Shown here: one piece after another, positions 33,131-44,945 of the stretch | Layout of the letters: each line of letters starts with the position of its first letter | How positions within the stretch are numbered: the first letter of the stretch is position 1 | Source of the DNA: Macrolepiota albuminosa | Taxonomy: Eukaryota; Basidiomycota; Agaricomycetes; Agaricales; Agaricaceae | DNA length: 64,000 nt | Direction of reading: 5' to 3' | Assembly: GCA_027475525.1 (NCBI GenBank) | Contig: JAMWFC010000054.1 | Location: forward strand, 186,001-250,000 | The notes under the pieces: generated by a model | Told to the model about the DNA's origin: nothing | Database searches by the model: none | What the model saw: only the letters and a program-made list of their open reading frames with translations | Translations under genes and position numbers: made by a program

Positions 33131-33660
33131 TGAAAAAGCTGCATTAACACAGAGCCTGTCAGAGTAATCACCTATCAATACCCATCGCTCATCCATGTCA
33201 GCCGCTGGCAGCTTGTCAAAACCTGGGGACACTTTTTTGTACAAGTTGGTGCCCAGCAACAAACCCCAAGGCAGAGGGAAAACCTGTGACCATGGGGCTG
33301 GCCCAGGAGTGTGCAAAGTGCTACTCTCAACAAAAGCCAGGATGGAATGGTGCATATATGCATCAGCAGCAGACAGAGACACAGAAACTTCAATTTCATT
33401 GTTTTTCTCATGCAACAAACAATGTTTCAGATGCTTAGATGGTGGATGCAATGGCACAGATAAGAGTGTAGGAGATCTCTCCCTCTGCACACCCATTCCT
33501 GCATCAGGAACTGAGGAGAGTTCCACAGGCAGATTAAGAGATGTGTCTGTGAGAACACTTGACATGGGCTTGGATGCACCCAGTGCCACCACAGCCTCTG
33601 GAATGACATCCAGCACATGGAATCATGGACAAAGGCCTCAGGATATGTGAGGAGGAGGAA
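33131..33660 (-). other. Unassigned ORFs on both strands
   Basis: A 166-codon minus ORF (33616-33116) reads like an ordinary protein (SLSAADAYMHHSILAF, PWGLLLGTNLYKKVSPGFDK, MDERWVLIGDYSDRL). A 151-codon plus ORF overlaps it. The minus strand is the better candidate by composition, but no family was recognised. CpG-poor, hence probably an old repeat. Confidence 0.3.
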
Positions 33661-34888
33661 CTGCCAGCCTTGACACCCCACAGCTTGCTTGATTAATCCG
33701 ATATCAACATAAACATGACAACAACAACAGCAATGAGAAAAATGGGCAAGCCAAAGGACAAAACAGAAGTGAAAAGGAAAAACAACGTGAGGGAATATGC
33801 ACAGACTGAATGCAAAATAGTTTGAATGACTAGTTGGGGAGAGAGAGTCAAACAACTAATGGTCACACTATAGTCACATGTTAAAATACGCATGACGTGC
33901 CTCTATTTGAAAGGGTGCTAATTCTGAAATAAGAAATACTACAAGTCATTAGTTATGGAAGAACTCATTTTTTTCACAAAGGCTTACTGAGAACTTCAGC
34001 AATGTGTCTCCAGAAGGGTGGCTGAAGAGACCAGAGCTCTGCAGCAGGTTGTGCAGTTGCAAGCCTTAGTAGCCATGGTGGGTATGTCAAGGAAAGCAGA
34101 AGTTTGAACTATGATGCCAGCAGTCATGAATATTTGTCAATATCAACCAAACTTAACTTGATTAATCAAACTTAAATTGATTGATCCAACACATAATCAG
34201 AGTTTACATAAGAATTTCAGCCTGAGCCAGAACAGGCCAGAAATTGGAATTGACTTTCAGATAATCCCAGAACCAATTCTTACTGGATATCAAGCAACAT
34301 ACTGGTATGAGTTTTTATGATAAAGTTTACTGCTGGGAATGGTGCCATGGTGCATAGTGTGCTATAAGACTATCTAGCAACTATAAGAGCAGAGGATTCT
34401 GAGTTGGAGCTGGTATGTCTTGTCATACCTATACAGGTGTGAAGGGTGCATAATAGAGGGAACATGGAGAGGTCCCAAAGGCCTCTACCAGACAAAGACT
34501 AGCTGCTCAAGTAGCAAAACATATTGCTATACAGCATAGTCTGGAATAATGTTATTCCCAAAGTGCTAAAAGAGTTCATTGAGCTCTATATTGACTTTTT
34601 AGACTAGGAGGTAAAGGATTACCTCCTGAGAAAACAGCACCAAGGATCACAGATATCCTCAGTCTGGCCCTCTGTAACCATCAATCTAGAGCTTTAGCTC
34701 TAGAGCCAAAAATGCACTGTACTCTAGTCTGAACAACCTATTGGTTGTTCAGACTTACCATTTAATAGTTAACTATATAATATAATAACCTTAATTATTT
34801 ACTAGTCAATTAATACTGTATATACTCCATTGCTACCTTACATAAAAAGGATTTATAGCTCTGGAGCATGGGATGCCTGGAGTCTGAT
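33661..34888. other. Eroded sequence, nothing recognised
   Basis: No ORF above 75 codons except an antisense stretch at 33427-33893. No LTR or TIR seen. Confidence 0.4.
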
Positions 34889-35092
34889 TGTAACACTTCC
34901 AGAGGATTGAACCAACAATCTCAGGAAAACTGGAACTAGCAGGGCTTGAACCTGCATCACATGTTACCATTACACCATAGTCCTGTGTTACTACTTGCTT
35001 TTTCTTGTCAACTAGTACCATTCTATCTCCAGTCAATAGAGGCTTAGGCATAACCCTGGGCTTTAACTAAGGTGTATTGACACACCCTTACA
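34889..35092 (-). mobile_element. 204-bp TG..CA element with tRNA-like core, copy 2
   Basis: The perfect 5-bp target duplication CTGAT (34884-34888 and 35093-35097) and the TGTAAC...CTTACA ends mark an integrase-type insertion, like a solo LTR. On the minus strand it holds GGACTATGGTGTAATGGTAA (D-arm/A-box-like), then GCAGGTTCAAGCCCTGC (complete T-arm, B-box) and TAGTTCC (acceptor-like 3' strand). A second B-box-like GGTTCAATCC follows 30-40 bp later. An anticodon arm is missing. The 55-bp core differs from copy 1 at about 2 positions, whereas the flanks differ at well over 10%. Resembles a Cassandra-type TRIM in principle, with a tRNA-like rather than a 5S core. Classification is inference. 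Confidence 0.75.
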
Positions 35093-35211
35093 CTGATGGT
35101 GTAACTATTGGTTATAAGCTAGAACTATCTTGTGTGTATCACACAATACTAAATCAGACCACAATATCAGATTAACTAGTACTTAGAATGAAATACAAGA
35201 TTTTAGCTTAT

Positions 35212-35723
35212 TGTAAGGGTGATATCTGGAGGCTATGGCTCAGTCACACAGCTGACAGAGGAAGACCCAAAGTATATTAGAGTATATACTGACAATATCA
35301 TGATAACTACTCACCTGGAAGAGGGAGATCCAGAGAAAACAAGTCTAGGGATTTTCTAGGCTAGGATTGATGCTTCTGGGGCTTCATGGGAAACAACTGT
35401 ACAGGACAACAGAACCTTAAAAACTTGAAAATTCCTAAACAAACAAGTGCACAAACAAGACAGGAAAACTCTGGACTTTGGAGGTCAGAAAGGCAAACTC
35501 TGGCTTATGTAAGCAGTCTGTATGTGGTAGTAAAGAATCCACACTTGTCTGAATGATAGCTAAAGAACCAGAGCTTTTTAAAGGCTGAAAATAGTACTAA
35601 TAGATAGTGTTGAAAGAATAGAAGCAGTAAAGTAAAAGAATGACAGCAGAAATAAGAAAATCAATAAGGGGAGAATGAAGGAATAAAGAGTGAAAGAAGG
35701 AAGAAATGAGGAGTCCTCTGACA
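35212..35723 (-). repeat. Solo LTR, family A, reversed
   Basis: 512 bp, TGTAAGGGTG...CCTCTGACA, flanked by the perfect TSD CTTAT (35207-35211 and 35724-35728). No internal genes remain. Confidence 0.95.
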
Positions 35724-37556
35724 CTTATATAATACTCTACATCTGGTGTAACAGTGTTGGTGATGCCTTTAGATACTGTGATGATCTGTTACATACTCTC
35801 CAATGAGACTAAATACTCAGTCTAATCAGAGGATATATCTCATTGAATGCATGTTAGTACATGGTGAAATTGTGCAGTGACACACAGTTATGATAATGAG
35901 TTCAATCTAGATAACTGTTAGTAACATGTGTCTGCAAATAACACATTATATTTAATGTTGGAGTCATTCAGTGACTTAATAAAGAGCACATATATGTATA
36001 TTGACAGTTGGACAAGGAAAAAGATTAAATAGTCCAAAACAACAAACAACAAGACTATTTACATGTGCATATTGTGACTGTATATCAGCATCTGAAAATC
36101 AGGTAAAGACTCAAGGTTACTTAAAATAAAAACAAAACAGGTAGATGACCCTTTTAAGCACCCTTCTAAACCTTACTTATCTTTATCACTATTGCCTCTT
36201 CCTGTTTCAAGTTAATCATAGGAGGAAGAGGGTCTAATTCTATTTCTGGTGGGGCCAATAAGCTCTTGATAGTAAAGAAATCTACTAGCATAGGCTCAGT
36301 TGGCACCATATTAATTGCAGAAGCAGTAGTTGGTAGTATATCATGCACTGATGTCTGTTTCTAGAGTTTAACCTGATTTGGGTCCATTTTAATATAGTAA
36401 TAGAGGCTCTTGGCCTTAGCATTTTGTAGAAGGGCACACTCCTTGTTGTGGTTAAATATAAGACAATAGTGATTGTCTTTAGTTATTTTACACCATCCAT
36501 CCTACTAGAAGATTGCTGGTGGGGTACTATATTTTGCAAAGCACTGTATGCACTCATCATCAATATCATAGAAGATGTCAAGAGACATTATCGGCTGGTG
36601 GAACTGCTGTTTCTGAAAGACCACACTATAAGTATATGCATGGTCTACCTAGTCTAGCAGAATACATTTGTGTGACAAGACACATAAAGTGTCATCATTT
36701 GAGAAATTACATGCCTGATGTTAGGCATATGCACTTGTCTAATATTGAGTATAGCCCCATGTTAGAAGATGAGAGGCTGCTTAAAGAAGAGTCAAGTTAG
36801 CCAAAGACTAACTTACTTGACACTGTATCATATAGGTATAGCCTTTCAACCAGCATTGTATCCTGAGTACTTCTTGAATAAGTGCATATATACATTCTAC
36901 CAGTGGATAAGGAGCATTTCTTCAGAAACAATATCAATAAAGTTCAAATATTAGTTTAATTTATAAAGCCCATGTATTTCAAGTATTAACACTCTTTGAA
37001 TTAAAAAACTATTAGAAGGGATTATGAAGAGATAAATTAGGACTTTGAACATTGAAATGTGATGAAAGAATGTGGTCACCAATATTGTCTTGGTTGACAA
37101 GTCAACTTGAAGAAACATGCATGTGCTTGCCAATTGTAGATAAATTCAAAATCAGATGAGTTTTTCGGTACTGAAAGAGTGCTGATAACAAAAAGTAAAA
37201 ATGCTGGTGAGTGACTCACAAGTAACATTACACATTATTTTTACAATCAGTGGCTATGAGGCTGTAGCTCAGGCCCACAGCTCATGCTTTTCAAAATTCA
37301 AAGCTGAGCTTTAGACTCTTCCAAGCATTGAAGAAAGTCTGGCCTGGTTGAAATTCAATGCTTGTTGAGAGACTGGTTTCTGAACTGTATGCAATCCTAT
37401 TCTGAGCTTAGTCCAATGACATGCCCACTCTTAGCACATCTGAATGATTACTTGGCCCATCCTATCTCCTTTTATCTTCTAGTAGTCAGCCTTAATGAAT
37501 CATATGCAGAGACATTACTCAGCATTAATTATTGTTAATTATACTCTATCTATATA
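35724..37556. other. AT-rich region without recognised genes
   Basis: Only short ORFs of up to 95 codons, none with family features. It ends in a (TA)n-like stretch where the Helitron 5' end is proposed. Confidence 0.4.
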
Positions 37557-38695
37557 TCTATATATTATGGGACAACCCGTGTGAACTTGACCCTTTTTTG
37601 GCACTGCTGACCTAAGATTTGTCAGAATATCAAAATCTTAGCTAATCTTTGTCAGCAGCTTATCAAATAAGCTGACTTTGAATTTGTGGCTGTGCAATTT
37701 TCAGAGTCCATCAAATCTATCAAACTATCCGTTGATTATCTACATCTTTCATCTCTGTCTTTCTTTCAACAAACACACTATACTCTTGCTCTATTCTGTA
37801 AGGATGCTTACTGATCTTTGATGATGTGTACTTTCTGATAACTTTTAAAGGTTTTTGTTGCTCATTTTTGTTGTGTATGGATTTTCTATTAAATATGTGG
37901 CTGATCTGAAATTGATAAGCTGAAAACACTTTCAGATTCACCTATCTATTCTGTCAGGACTGTTTTTTTGGAGGTTTACTGGCTTTTTGACTTGAAAGTA
38001 TGCATTTTGAATAGGATTGTATAGCTGATCTTTATAATTTTAGAATTTAAATTTATATTCAAAAAATTGCTGAGAAATATATATTTTTTGGAGGAGATTT
38101 TGTAAGTATGATTAGTGTTCTACTTGATTTATAATTTTTAATAACTTTTCAAGATTTTTGCTTCTTACTTTTATCTGAAGATTTACTGGCTTTTTGAATT
38201 GAAAGTGAGTATTTAATAATTGATCTTTATAAATATTCATTAATTAAGCCTTTTATTTGAGAAATTGCTAACTTTTTTTTATTGAACTGTTGAAAAGTAG
38301 GTATTTATCATTTTTCTTCATAACTGATATTCATAGTTTTATAGTAATCTTCTTATTTTCCAAGTTTCAATTTGAAAATTCTCTTTTTTCAACATCTTTA
38401 AGGTTTTTTTTTGCTTTAAAAGTATGCATTTATATTTATATATATACAAACTGATATTCAGTGTTTTTCAGTCAATTTTTTTTGGCTAAAAATTATATTT
38501 TCAATTGTTAAGCTTTATTTTTTTTAAAGTATGTATGAATTTTTATTATATTCAATTTCTATTCTAATGTTAATATATAGAATATCACATCATTTTTATA
38601 ACTGCTATTTTTTTAATATATTTGTAAATTGCTTAGTAAGTAGCATTTTTATATTCTTTTAAATATATATTTAATCTATATTATTAGACACAATC
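37557..38695 (+). other. Helitron 5' non-coding region
   Basis: Over 1 kb of very T-rich sequence with poorly repeated segments such as TTTACTGGCTTTTTGA(C/A)TTGAAAGT (about 37975 and 38172). No ORF. It probably holds the promoter and leader of the Helitron transcript. Confidence 0.5.
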
Positions 38696-38697
38696 AT

Positions 38698-38750
38698 GTA
38701 AGTTTCTTCCTTTTTGCTTTTTAAATTTCTATATTAAAAATTAAATTTAG
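38698..38750 (+). other. Candidate 53-bp intron splitting the Helitron start codon
   Basis: A perfect GTAAGT donor at 38698 and TTTAG acceptor at 38750. Splicing joins AT (38696-38697) to G (38751), creating an ATG in frame with 30 further codons that lead into the Gln-rich ORF. Without splicing the first in-frame Met is at 38842. Confidence 0.5.
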
Positions 38751-38841
38751 GTCATCTTCTACCAATCAAAATCAAGTTCCTACTACTCCTGAAAGTCAAA
38801 GACAGCAATCTCGCACTCAGAGTCGACTTCAGCAACTTCAA

Positions 38842-39981
38842 ATGACTGATCCTGATGATCGTCGTGCAAATAGAAGTAACAGATCTCTAAATAGTGGTGC
38901 TATATCTATAGCACCTCTTCATTTTGAGCCAATTGCACAAAATAATCGTGCTTCTAATTCTGTAGTTACTGCTTCTGAAACTTCTGAGAGGCTTGATATT
39001 CCTATTAGACAGCCTGCTGCTGTCAATGATCCTTTTTCCTTTAATATACCTGAGACTCATTTACCTGAGGGTTGGGATGCTCCTTTGCAGAACCCTATTC
39101 CTCAATATGTGCCACCTGCACCTGTACCTTTAAGAAACAGAAGACAAAGACAAATTAATCAACCTGCTCAGTCTACATCTACATCTATTTCTCCTGCTCC
39201 TATTGCAAATATTCCATCTGCTAGGCAATCCTCTAATGCTACCTTTACATCTTCTTCAAGACTTAGAGGTCCATTACATGATATATCCAGTGGACATGCA
39301 GATCCTGCACTTAATAATTTAACACAAGGAGATATTGCATATAGAGAGATGGCATCTAATCATGAACAAAGACTGAATTATTTTTATGAGCAAGAAAGTC
39401 AAAGAAATGCTGCTGAGCGACAGCAAGCACTTCTTGCATTATCACAACAACAAAGGATGAGACATGTTGCAGCACAACAACAAGCATTAGCTGTTGCACA
39501 AGAGCAAGAAAGACAGAGAATTGTAGCTAATTTACAAGAACAAGAAAGATTAAGACAAGATGAAATACAAAGACAGGCTCAAAATGCTGCTATAGCTGAG
39601 TTGAGAGCTCAACAAGCAAATATGAATTATGATCCAGAATATGGACCTTTGAATGAAGTTGTAGCTCAAAGAATCTTGCATTTTTGGGAACATGAACATG
39701 CAGCTGAATTAGAAGAAAATGTTAATGATGTTAATGATCATGATCAGCAAAATCTTGCTTTTCAAGAAGATATTGAGTTGATAAATATTCAAGCAGCTTG
39801 GAATCAATTGATGCAAAATCCTCTTGAATACTTTGAAGAACCTATGCAAAATATAAATAATTTGGAAGAACAAAATTTAAATAATCACAATCCTGCAATG
39901 CATATACCAGAAGAACAAAATATATTACAAGAAGTTGAAGTTGAAAATCAACCAGTTCAAAGACCAAATCGTCGAGGTTAA
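38842..39981 (+). CDS. Helitron protein, N-terminal Gln-rich region
   Basis: 379 open codons, same frame as the downstream Rep ORFs. Low-complexity N-terminus, then a long Gln/Glu/Arg helix (HEQRLNYFYEQESQRNAAER, QEQERLRQDEIQRQAQ) likely to form a coiled coil, then an Asn/Glu-rich acidic part. It ends at a TAA directly followed by in-frame codons for the Helitron N-domain, so TAA is probably a mutated CAA (Gln). If the upstream intron is used the protein gains 30 residues at its start. No enzymatic motif here; presumed protein-protein or DNA contact. Confidence 0.7.
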   Translation: MTDPDDRRANRSNRSLNSGAISIAPLHFEPIAQNNRASNSVVTASETSERLDIPIRQPAAVNDPFSFNIPETHLPEGWDAPLQNPIPQYVPPAPVPLRNRRQRQINQPAQSTSTSISPAPIANIPSARQSSNATFTSSSRLRGPLHDISSGHADPALNNLTQGDIAYREMASNHEQRLNYFYEQESQRNAAERQQALLALSQQQRMRHVAAQQQALAVAQEQERQRIVANLQEQERLRQDEIQRQAQNAAIAELRAQQANMNYDPEYGPLNEVVAQRILHFWEHEHAAELEENVNDVNDHDQQNLAFQEDIELINIQAAWNQLMQNPLEYFEEPMQNINNLEEQNLNNHNPAMHIPEEQNILQEVEVENQPVQRPNRRG

Positions 39982-39993
39982 CAAAGAAATGCT

Positions 39994-41867
39994 TTGCTTC
40001 TACAAGGAAGACAACCTTATATAAATGAACCTGAAAAGCATACTATTGGATCTATGAATATTTCATGCCCACACTGTCAAGCTTTACATTTTGATTCTGA
40101 AAAACTTAGTAAATCTACTCGAAATAATCCAAAATTTGGCATATGTTGCTTACAAGGTCAAATTGTTTTACCCAAATTGAAAAATGCTCCACATGAACTT
40201 CTTGATTTGTTACATGGCCATCATCTTCTTTCTCAATCTTTTAAAGCACATATTCGTCAATATAATGCAGCATTTGCATTTACTTCTTTAGGTGTAAAAA
40301 TTGATCATGCTATTACAAATGCTCCAGGCCCATATAGTTTTCGAATTAATGGAGAACTTCATCATCTTACAGGTGCTTTACTTCCTACTGAAGGTCATAA
40401 TCCTATATATGCACAATTATACTTTTATGATCATAATGAACAATTAGCTTTACGACAACGTAATAATCCTGGATTAGATCCAGCAATTATGGCAATTTTG
40501 CAAGATATGATTTGGCGTGTCAATCCATATATTGGTTTATATAAACAAGCTTATCAAATTATGAGAGATGTTCCAGAAAATCAGCCACAAAAAATTCATG
40601 TCAAACTTCGAGCTGATTTTGGAGATCATAGAAGATATAATAATCCAAATGAACAAGAAGGAGTAGCTGCTGTTATTCCTGGAGATGGTTCTGAAGAGCT
40701 TTCTGATCATTGAGACATAATTTTGCATTTGCGTGGTGGTCAGCTAAAACAAATTAGTCATTTACACTCAGCATATACACCATTACACTATACACTTATA
40801 TTTCCAACTGGAGAACATGGATTTCATTTGAATATTCCTTCTCAGTCTGGACCACAAGGTCAGCGCAGAACACAATATATTACTGAAACTGCTTATTATG
40901 CTTATCGGCTTCAACAAAGAACTTCAGAAGCCAATGCTGCTTTACTTTGGAGTGGTAAATTATTTCAGCAATATATTGTTGATGCATGGGCTTCAATTGA
41001 ACAAACCAAACTTAATTGGGTTAGACATAATCAAAAAAAAATTAGAGCTGAAGTGTATCAAGGTGTTGTTGATGCTGCTGCTGGAGATGAACAATTACTA
41101 CATCAAAGCCGTCGTGTTATTCTTCCTGCATCTCATACTGGAAGTGAAAGACAAATGCAACAACTTTTTCAAGATTCTATGGCTATTTGTAGACATTTTC
41201 GAAAACCTGATATTTTTATGACTATGACTGCAAATCCAAAGTGGACTGAAATTGAAGAAGCTCTTTTAAAAGAACCTACTATTAATGGAAAAAAACAAAC
41301 AGCTGCTGATCGACCTGATATTGTTGCACGTGTTTTTGAACTAAAGAAAAATGCTATTCTAAAAGAACTTGAAGATGGTATTTTTGGAAATGTAGTAGCA
41401 CATGTGCACACTATTGAATTTCAGAAAAGATGTTTATCGCATATGCATATTTTAATATTTCTTCATGAACAGCATAGAATTAGAGATGCAACACAAGTTG
41501 ATTCTATAGTTTCAGCTCAAATTCCTGATCCAGTTACTCAGCCTGAACTTTATAAAGTTATTACTACAAATATGGTTCATGGTCCATGTGGAAATATAAA
41601 ACCAGATGCTAAATGTATGGTAGATGGAAAATATTCAAAAAGATATCCAAAAGAATTTCAAGAAACAACTCATTTTGGTGATAATGGATATCCTCAATAT
41701 GCTCGACCTAATAATAATCGTCATTTTATAAAAAATGGTCATCATTATGATAATCGTGATGTTGTACCATATAATCCTTATCTTTCAGCAAAATATCAAT
41801 GCCATATTAATGTTGAAATATGTGCTTCAGTTGAAGCAATTAAATATATTCATAAATATATTTATAA
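39994..41867 (+). pseudogene. Helitron Rep (HUH, two-Tyr) region
   Basis: Segments 39994-40713 and 40723-41967 share one frame. A zinc-like CPHCQALHFDSEKL opens it, and LHLRGGQLKQISHLHSAYTP begins the helitron-like N domain; the TGA before it (40711-40713) is at a position where Arg is usual, consistent with CGA to TGA. The HUH motif is HMH (41440-41448) in RCLSHMHILIFL. The two catalytic tyrosines are in KYIHKYIYK (Tyr codons at 41845 and 41857, spaced YxxxY). The 77-bp duplication starting at 41790 breaks the frame right after. The role is nicking and strand transfer in rolling-circle transposition. Confidence 0.85.
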
Positions 41868-41943
41868 AAATATCAATGCCATATTAATGTTGAAATATGT
41901 GCTTCAGTTGAAGCAATTAAATATATTCATAAATATATTTATA
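41790..41943. repeat. Exact 77-bp tandem duplication (4 of 11)
   Basis: 41790-41866 equals 41867-41943. It duplicates the segment encoding the two catalytic Tyr residues and shifts the frame. Confidence 0.95.
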
Positions 41944-41964
41944 AAGAACATGATCGTACTACAT

Positions 41965-42118
41965 TAGAAATTTCCAGAGAGCCAAATCAAAGAGATGAAA
42001 TTAAAGAACATTTAGATGCTCGATATATCTCAGCTCCTGAGTAGAAATTTCCAGAGAGCCAAATCAAAGAGATGAAATTAAAGAACATTTAGATGCTCGA
42101 TATATCTCAGCTCCTGAG
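41965..42118. repeat. Exact 77-bp tandem duplication (5 of 11)
   Basis: 41965-42041 equals 42042-42118, only 21 bp after the previous duplication. Both fall in Helitron coding sequence. Confidence 0.95.
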
Positions 42119-42145
42119 GCATGCTGGCATATTTTTGAATTTAAT

Positions 42146-42745
42146 ATGCATGCTGAAGAGCCTTCTGTTTATCATCTTCCTGTACATTTAGAAAGTCAAC
42201 ATGAAGTTTTTTATCAAGATAATGAATCTTTGGAAGCTGTTGCTGCTAGAGAAAATTTAGAAAAAACTGCTTTGACTGCTTGGTTTGAAGCTAATCAAAA
42301 ATTTCCCAATAATAATACTACTTATCAAAATTTTCCTACAAAATTTGTTTATGAAGCAAAAACACGAAGTTGGAAAAATCGGCAAAGAGGATATGCAATT
42401 GGAAGAATGTATTTTGCTTCACCTTCTCAAGGAGAGAGATTTTATCTTCGAATGCTTCTAACTGTTGTAATGAATGCTACATCATGGATTGAATTAAAAA
42501 CAGTTAATGGTATTGAATATAGAACATATAAAGAAGCATGTAATGCCCGTGGTCTTTTAGAAGATGATGCAGAATGGATTCAATGTCTAAGTGAAGCTGC
42601 TCCAATGCAAACAGGAACAACTCTTCGATTACTTTTTTGTACTATTTTACTTCACTGTGCTCCTACTACTCCTGAAGATCTTTGGAATCGCTTTAAACAA
42701 TATATTTGTGATGATCTTCAATGCAGATTAGAAAGAATGAGATAA
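42146..42745 (+). pseudogene. Helitron linker between Rep and helicase
   Basis: 199 open codons: YHLPVHLESQHEVFYQ, SWKNRQRGYAIGRMYF, GERFYLRMLLTVVMNATSW, typical of the conserved region that joins Rep to the PIF1 helicase in Helitrons ('RFYLRLLL' motif). It ends at an in-frame TAA (42743-42745), after which coding resumes in the same sense with FEEEKIYDYGLYLINEKLMQ. Confidence 0.8.
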
Positions 42746-42814
42746 TATAGAGGTCGGCATTTTGAAGAAGAAAAAATATATGATTATGGTCTTTATCTTA
42801 TTAATGAAAAATTA

Positions 42815-43420
42815 ATGCAGTCAGGAAAAACTTTAAAAGATTTTCCAAATATGCCATTACCTACAGGACCTTCTGAAAATGAAATGTGGAATGATATTCC
42901 TGATAATTGGCTATTACAAGATGAGTTAAGTTATGATGTTGAAGCATTGAAAAGAACTGTTAATGAAAACAAAGCCAAGTTTAATATTGAACAGTTAGAT
43001 GTTTTCAATGCTGTTATAAATTCTGTAAATAACAATTCTGGAAAAATGATTTTTCTTCACAGTGCAGGTGGATGTGGAAAGACTTTTGTTTGCAATACTC
43101 TAGCTGCTGCTATTCGTTCTAATGGAAATGTTGCATTATGTGTAGCATCATCTGGAATTGCTGCTTTGCTATTAGAAGGTGGTCGCACTGCACATTCACG
43201 CTTTAAAATACCAATTCCTGCTATAGATACTTCTGTTGCAAATATTAAACAAGGAACAAATTTACATCAAGTTATAGTACAAACAAAACTTATAATTTGG
43301 GATGAAGTTCCAATGCAACATAAAAATGCTATTGATTCTGTAGATCGTGCTTTAAGAGATGTTTTAAATAATGACAAACTGAAGTTCCAATGCAACATAA
43401 AAATGCTATTGATTCTGTAG
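42815..43420 (+). pseudogene. Helitron PIF1-like helicase, N-terminal part
   Basis: Walker A is HSAGGCGKTFVCNTL (about 43060-43090), followed by ASSGIAALLLEGGRTAHSRFK (motif Ia) and LIIWDEVPMQHK (Walker B, DE). The 77-bp duplication at 43303 falls immediately after Walker B and causes the stop at 43420. SF1B DNA helicase that unwinds donor DNA during rolling-circle transposition. Confidence 0.88.
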
Positions 43421-43456
43421 ATCGTGCTTTAAGAGATGTTTTAAATAATGACAAAC
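43303..43456. repeat. Exact 77-bp tandem duplication (6 of 11)
   Basis: 43303-43379 equals 43380-43456. Removing one copy restores continuity of the helicase frame around Walker B. Confidence 0.95.
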
Positions 43457-43523
43457 TATTTGGTGGAATTACTATAGTTTTTGGAGGAGATTTTGACAAA
43501 CATTACCAGTTATTCCAAAAGGA

Positions 43524-44453
43524 TTGAGGCAACAGATTATTGCTGCTTCTTTAAGTAAAGGAAGATTGTGGAAAGAAATTGAAGTATTTTATTTAGTTCA
43601 AAATATGCACTTAGAACAAACTCCAGAAAATGTTGTTCATGCAGCTTGGTTATTGGATATTGGTGCAGGAAAAAATTTAGGGCCTGGAGAAACAATTCAA
43701 ATTCCAGAAACAATGATGTGCAATGATAACTCAATTAAAGGATTAATTGCATCTACATATCCTGATATTGCACATGCTCATAATGATCAATATTATCTAG
43801 ATCGAACAATTCTTTCATGTACAAATTCTGATGTAGATGATATCAACTTAAAAGTCCTTAATCAATTTTCAGGTGAAGAAAAAATATTGTGGAGTGCAGA
43901 TTCTGTACACATTGAATCTCATAATAACAATGCATTTCCACCATATCCTATGGAATATCTTAATTCTTTAGCTGCAAGTGGATTACCTTTAGCAAAATTA
44001 GTTTTAAAAATTGGTGTTCCAGTCATGCTTCTTCGAAATCTTGATCCATCTAAAGGTCTTTGCAATGGAACAAGAATGATAGTTACAAATATTGGCCGCC
44101 GTGTTTTGCAATGTCGAATTATCAGTGGTGATGCTAAATTTGCAGGATCTTCTGTTTTTATTCCAAGAATCAATCTTGATGCATCTGAAGAAGATCTTCC
44201 TATTCCATTGCGTAGAAGACAATTTCCTATTTGTTTAGCATTTGCTATGACTATAAACAAATCACAAGGCCAATCAGTTAAACATGTCGGATTGAATCTT
44301 CAATCACCAGTTTTTTCACATGGACAGCTTTATGTGGCACTTTCTCGATGTACATCAGGTAATTGTATCAAAGTTATTTTATTACCAGAAAATACATCAC
44401 GAAGAACAACTAATATTGTATATCAAGAAATTTTAAATGGTTTACAAATGTAA
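43524..44453 (+). pseudogene. Helitron PIF1-like helicase, C-terminal part
   Basis: 309 open codons. DRTILSCTNSDVDDIN (motif IV area), GVPVMLLRNLDPSKGLCNGTRM (motif V type) and FAMTINKSQGQSVKHVGL with LYVALSRCTS (motifs V/VI) are all intact. It ends at the natural TAA after NGLQM (44453). About 20-30 codons at the 5' side are disturbed between 43457 and 43524, where the frame shifts again and one Trp/Gln-position stop occurs. Apart from the duplications this domain looks close to functional. Confidence 0.88.
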
Positions 44454-44661
44454 GTTACTTTTAATAAAATAAACAATATAAACTAATATATCAAAATTAT
44501 AGCACTTAATAGAATAAATACAAGTAATAGCTGTTGTTGAAAATATATTATGACAATATATAATATTGAAATTGATTTTAAAATTGAGTTATTTATATAT
44601 ATTTGAAGTTTTAACCAAACAAAGTGAGGTTGAGGCTGAGATTCAGCACTGAGTTTTCTAT

Positions 44662-44815
44662 ACATATTTGAAGCTCTAACCGAACGAAGTGAGGTTAGGG
44701 TGGAGGTTGAGTGACTTATACATACTTGGAGCTCTAACACATATTTGAAGCTCTAACCAAACAAAGTGAGGTTAGGGTGGAGGCTGAGTGACTTATACAT
44801 ACTTGGAGCTCTAAC
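44662..44815. repeat. 77-bp tandem duplication (7 of 11)
   Basis: 44662-44738 repeats at 44739-44815 with three mismatches, all transitions, two of them in CpG. Confidence 0.85.
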
Positions 44816-44945
44816 CGAACGAAGTGAGGTTAGAGTAGAGGCTATGTTGGAGGAGGTTTAGAGGCAAAGCTCTGGCATGCAGCAAAATTGAATTTGAAGC
44901 CTTAACCGAACGAAGTGAGGTTCAGGTAGAAACTAAGTTACTTAT

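Noticed and set aside
34930..34990. A genuine tRNA gene on the minus strand
   Set aside because: A- and B-box-like motifs and a T-arm are present, but there is no anticodon arm and the whole sits in a TG..CA element with a TSD and a second copy.
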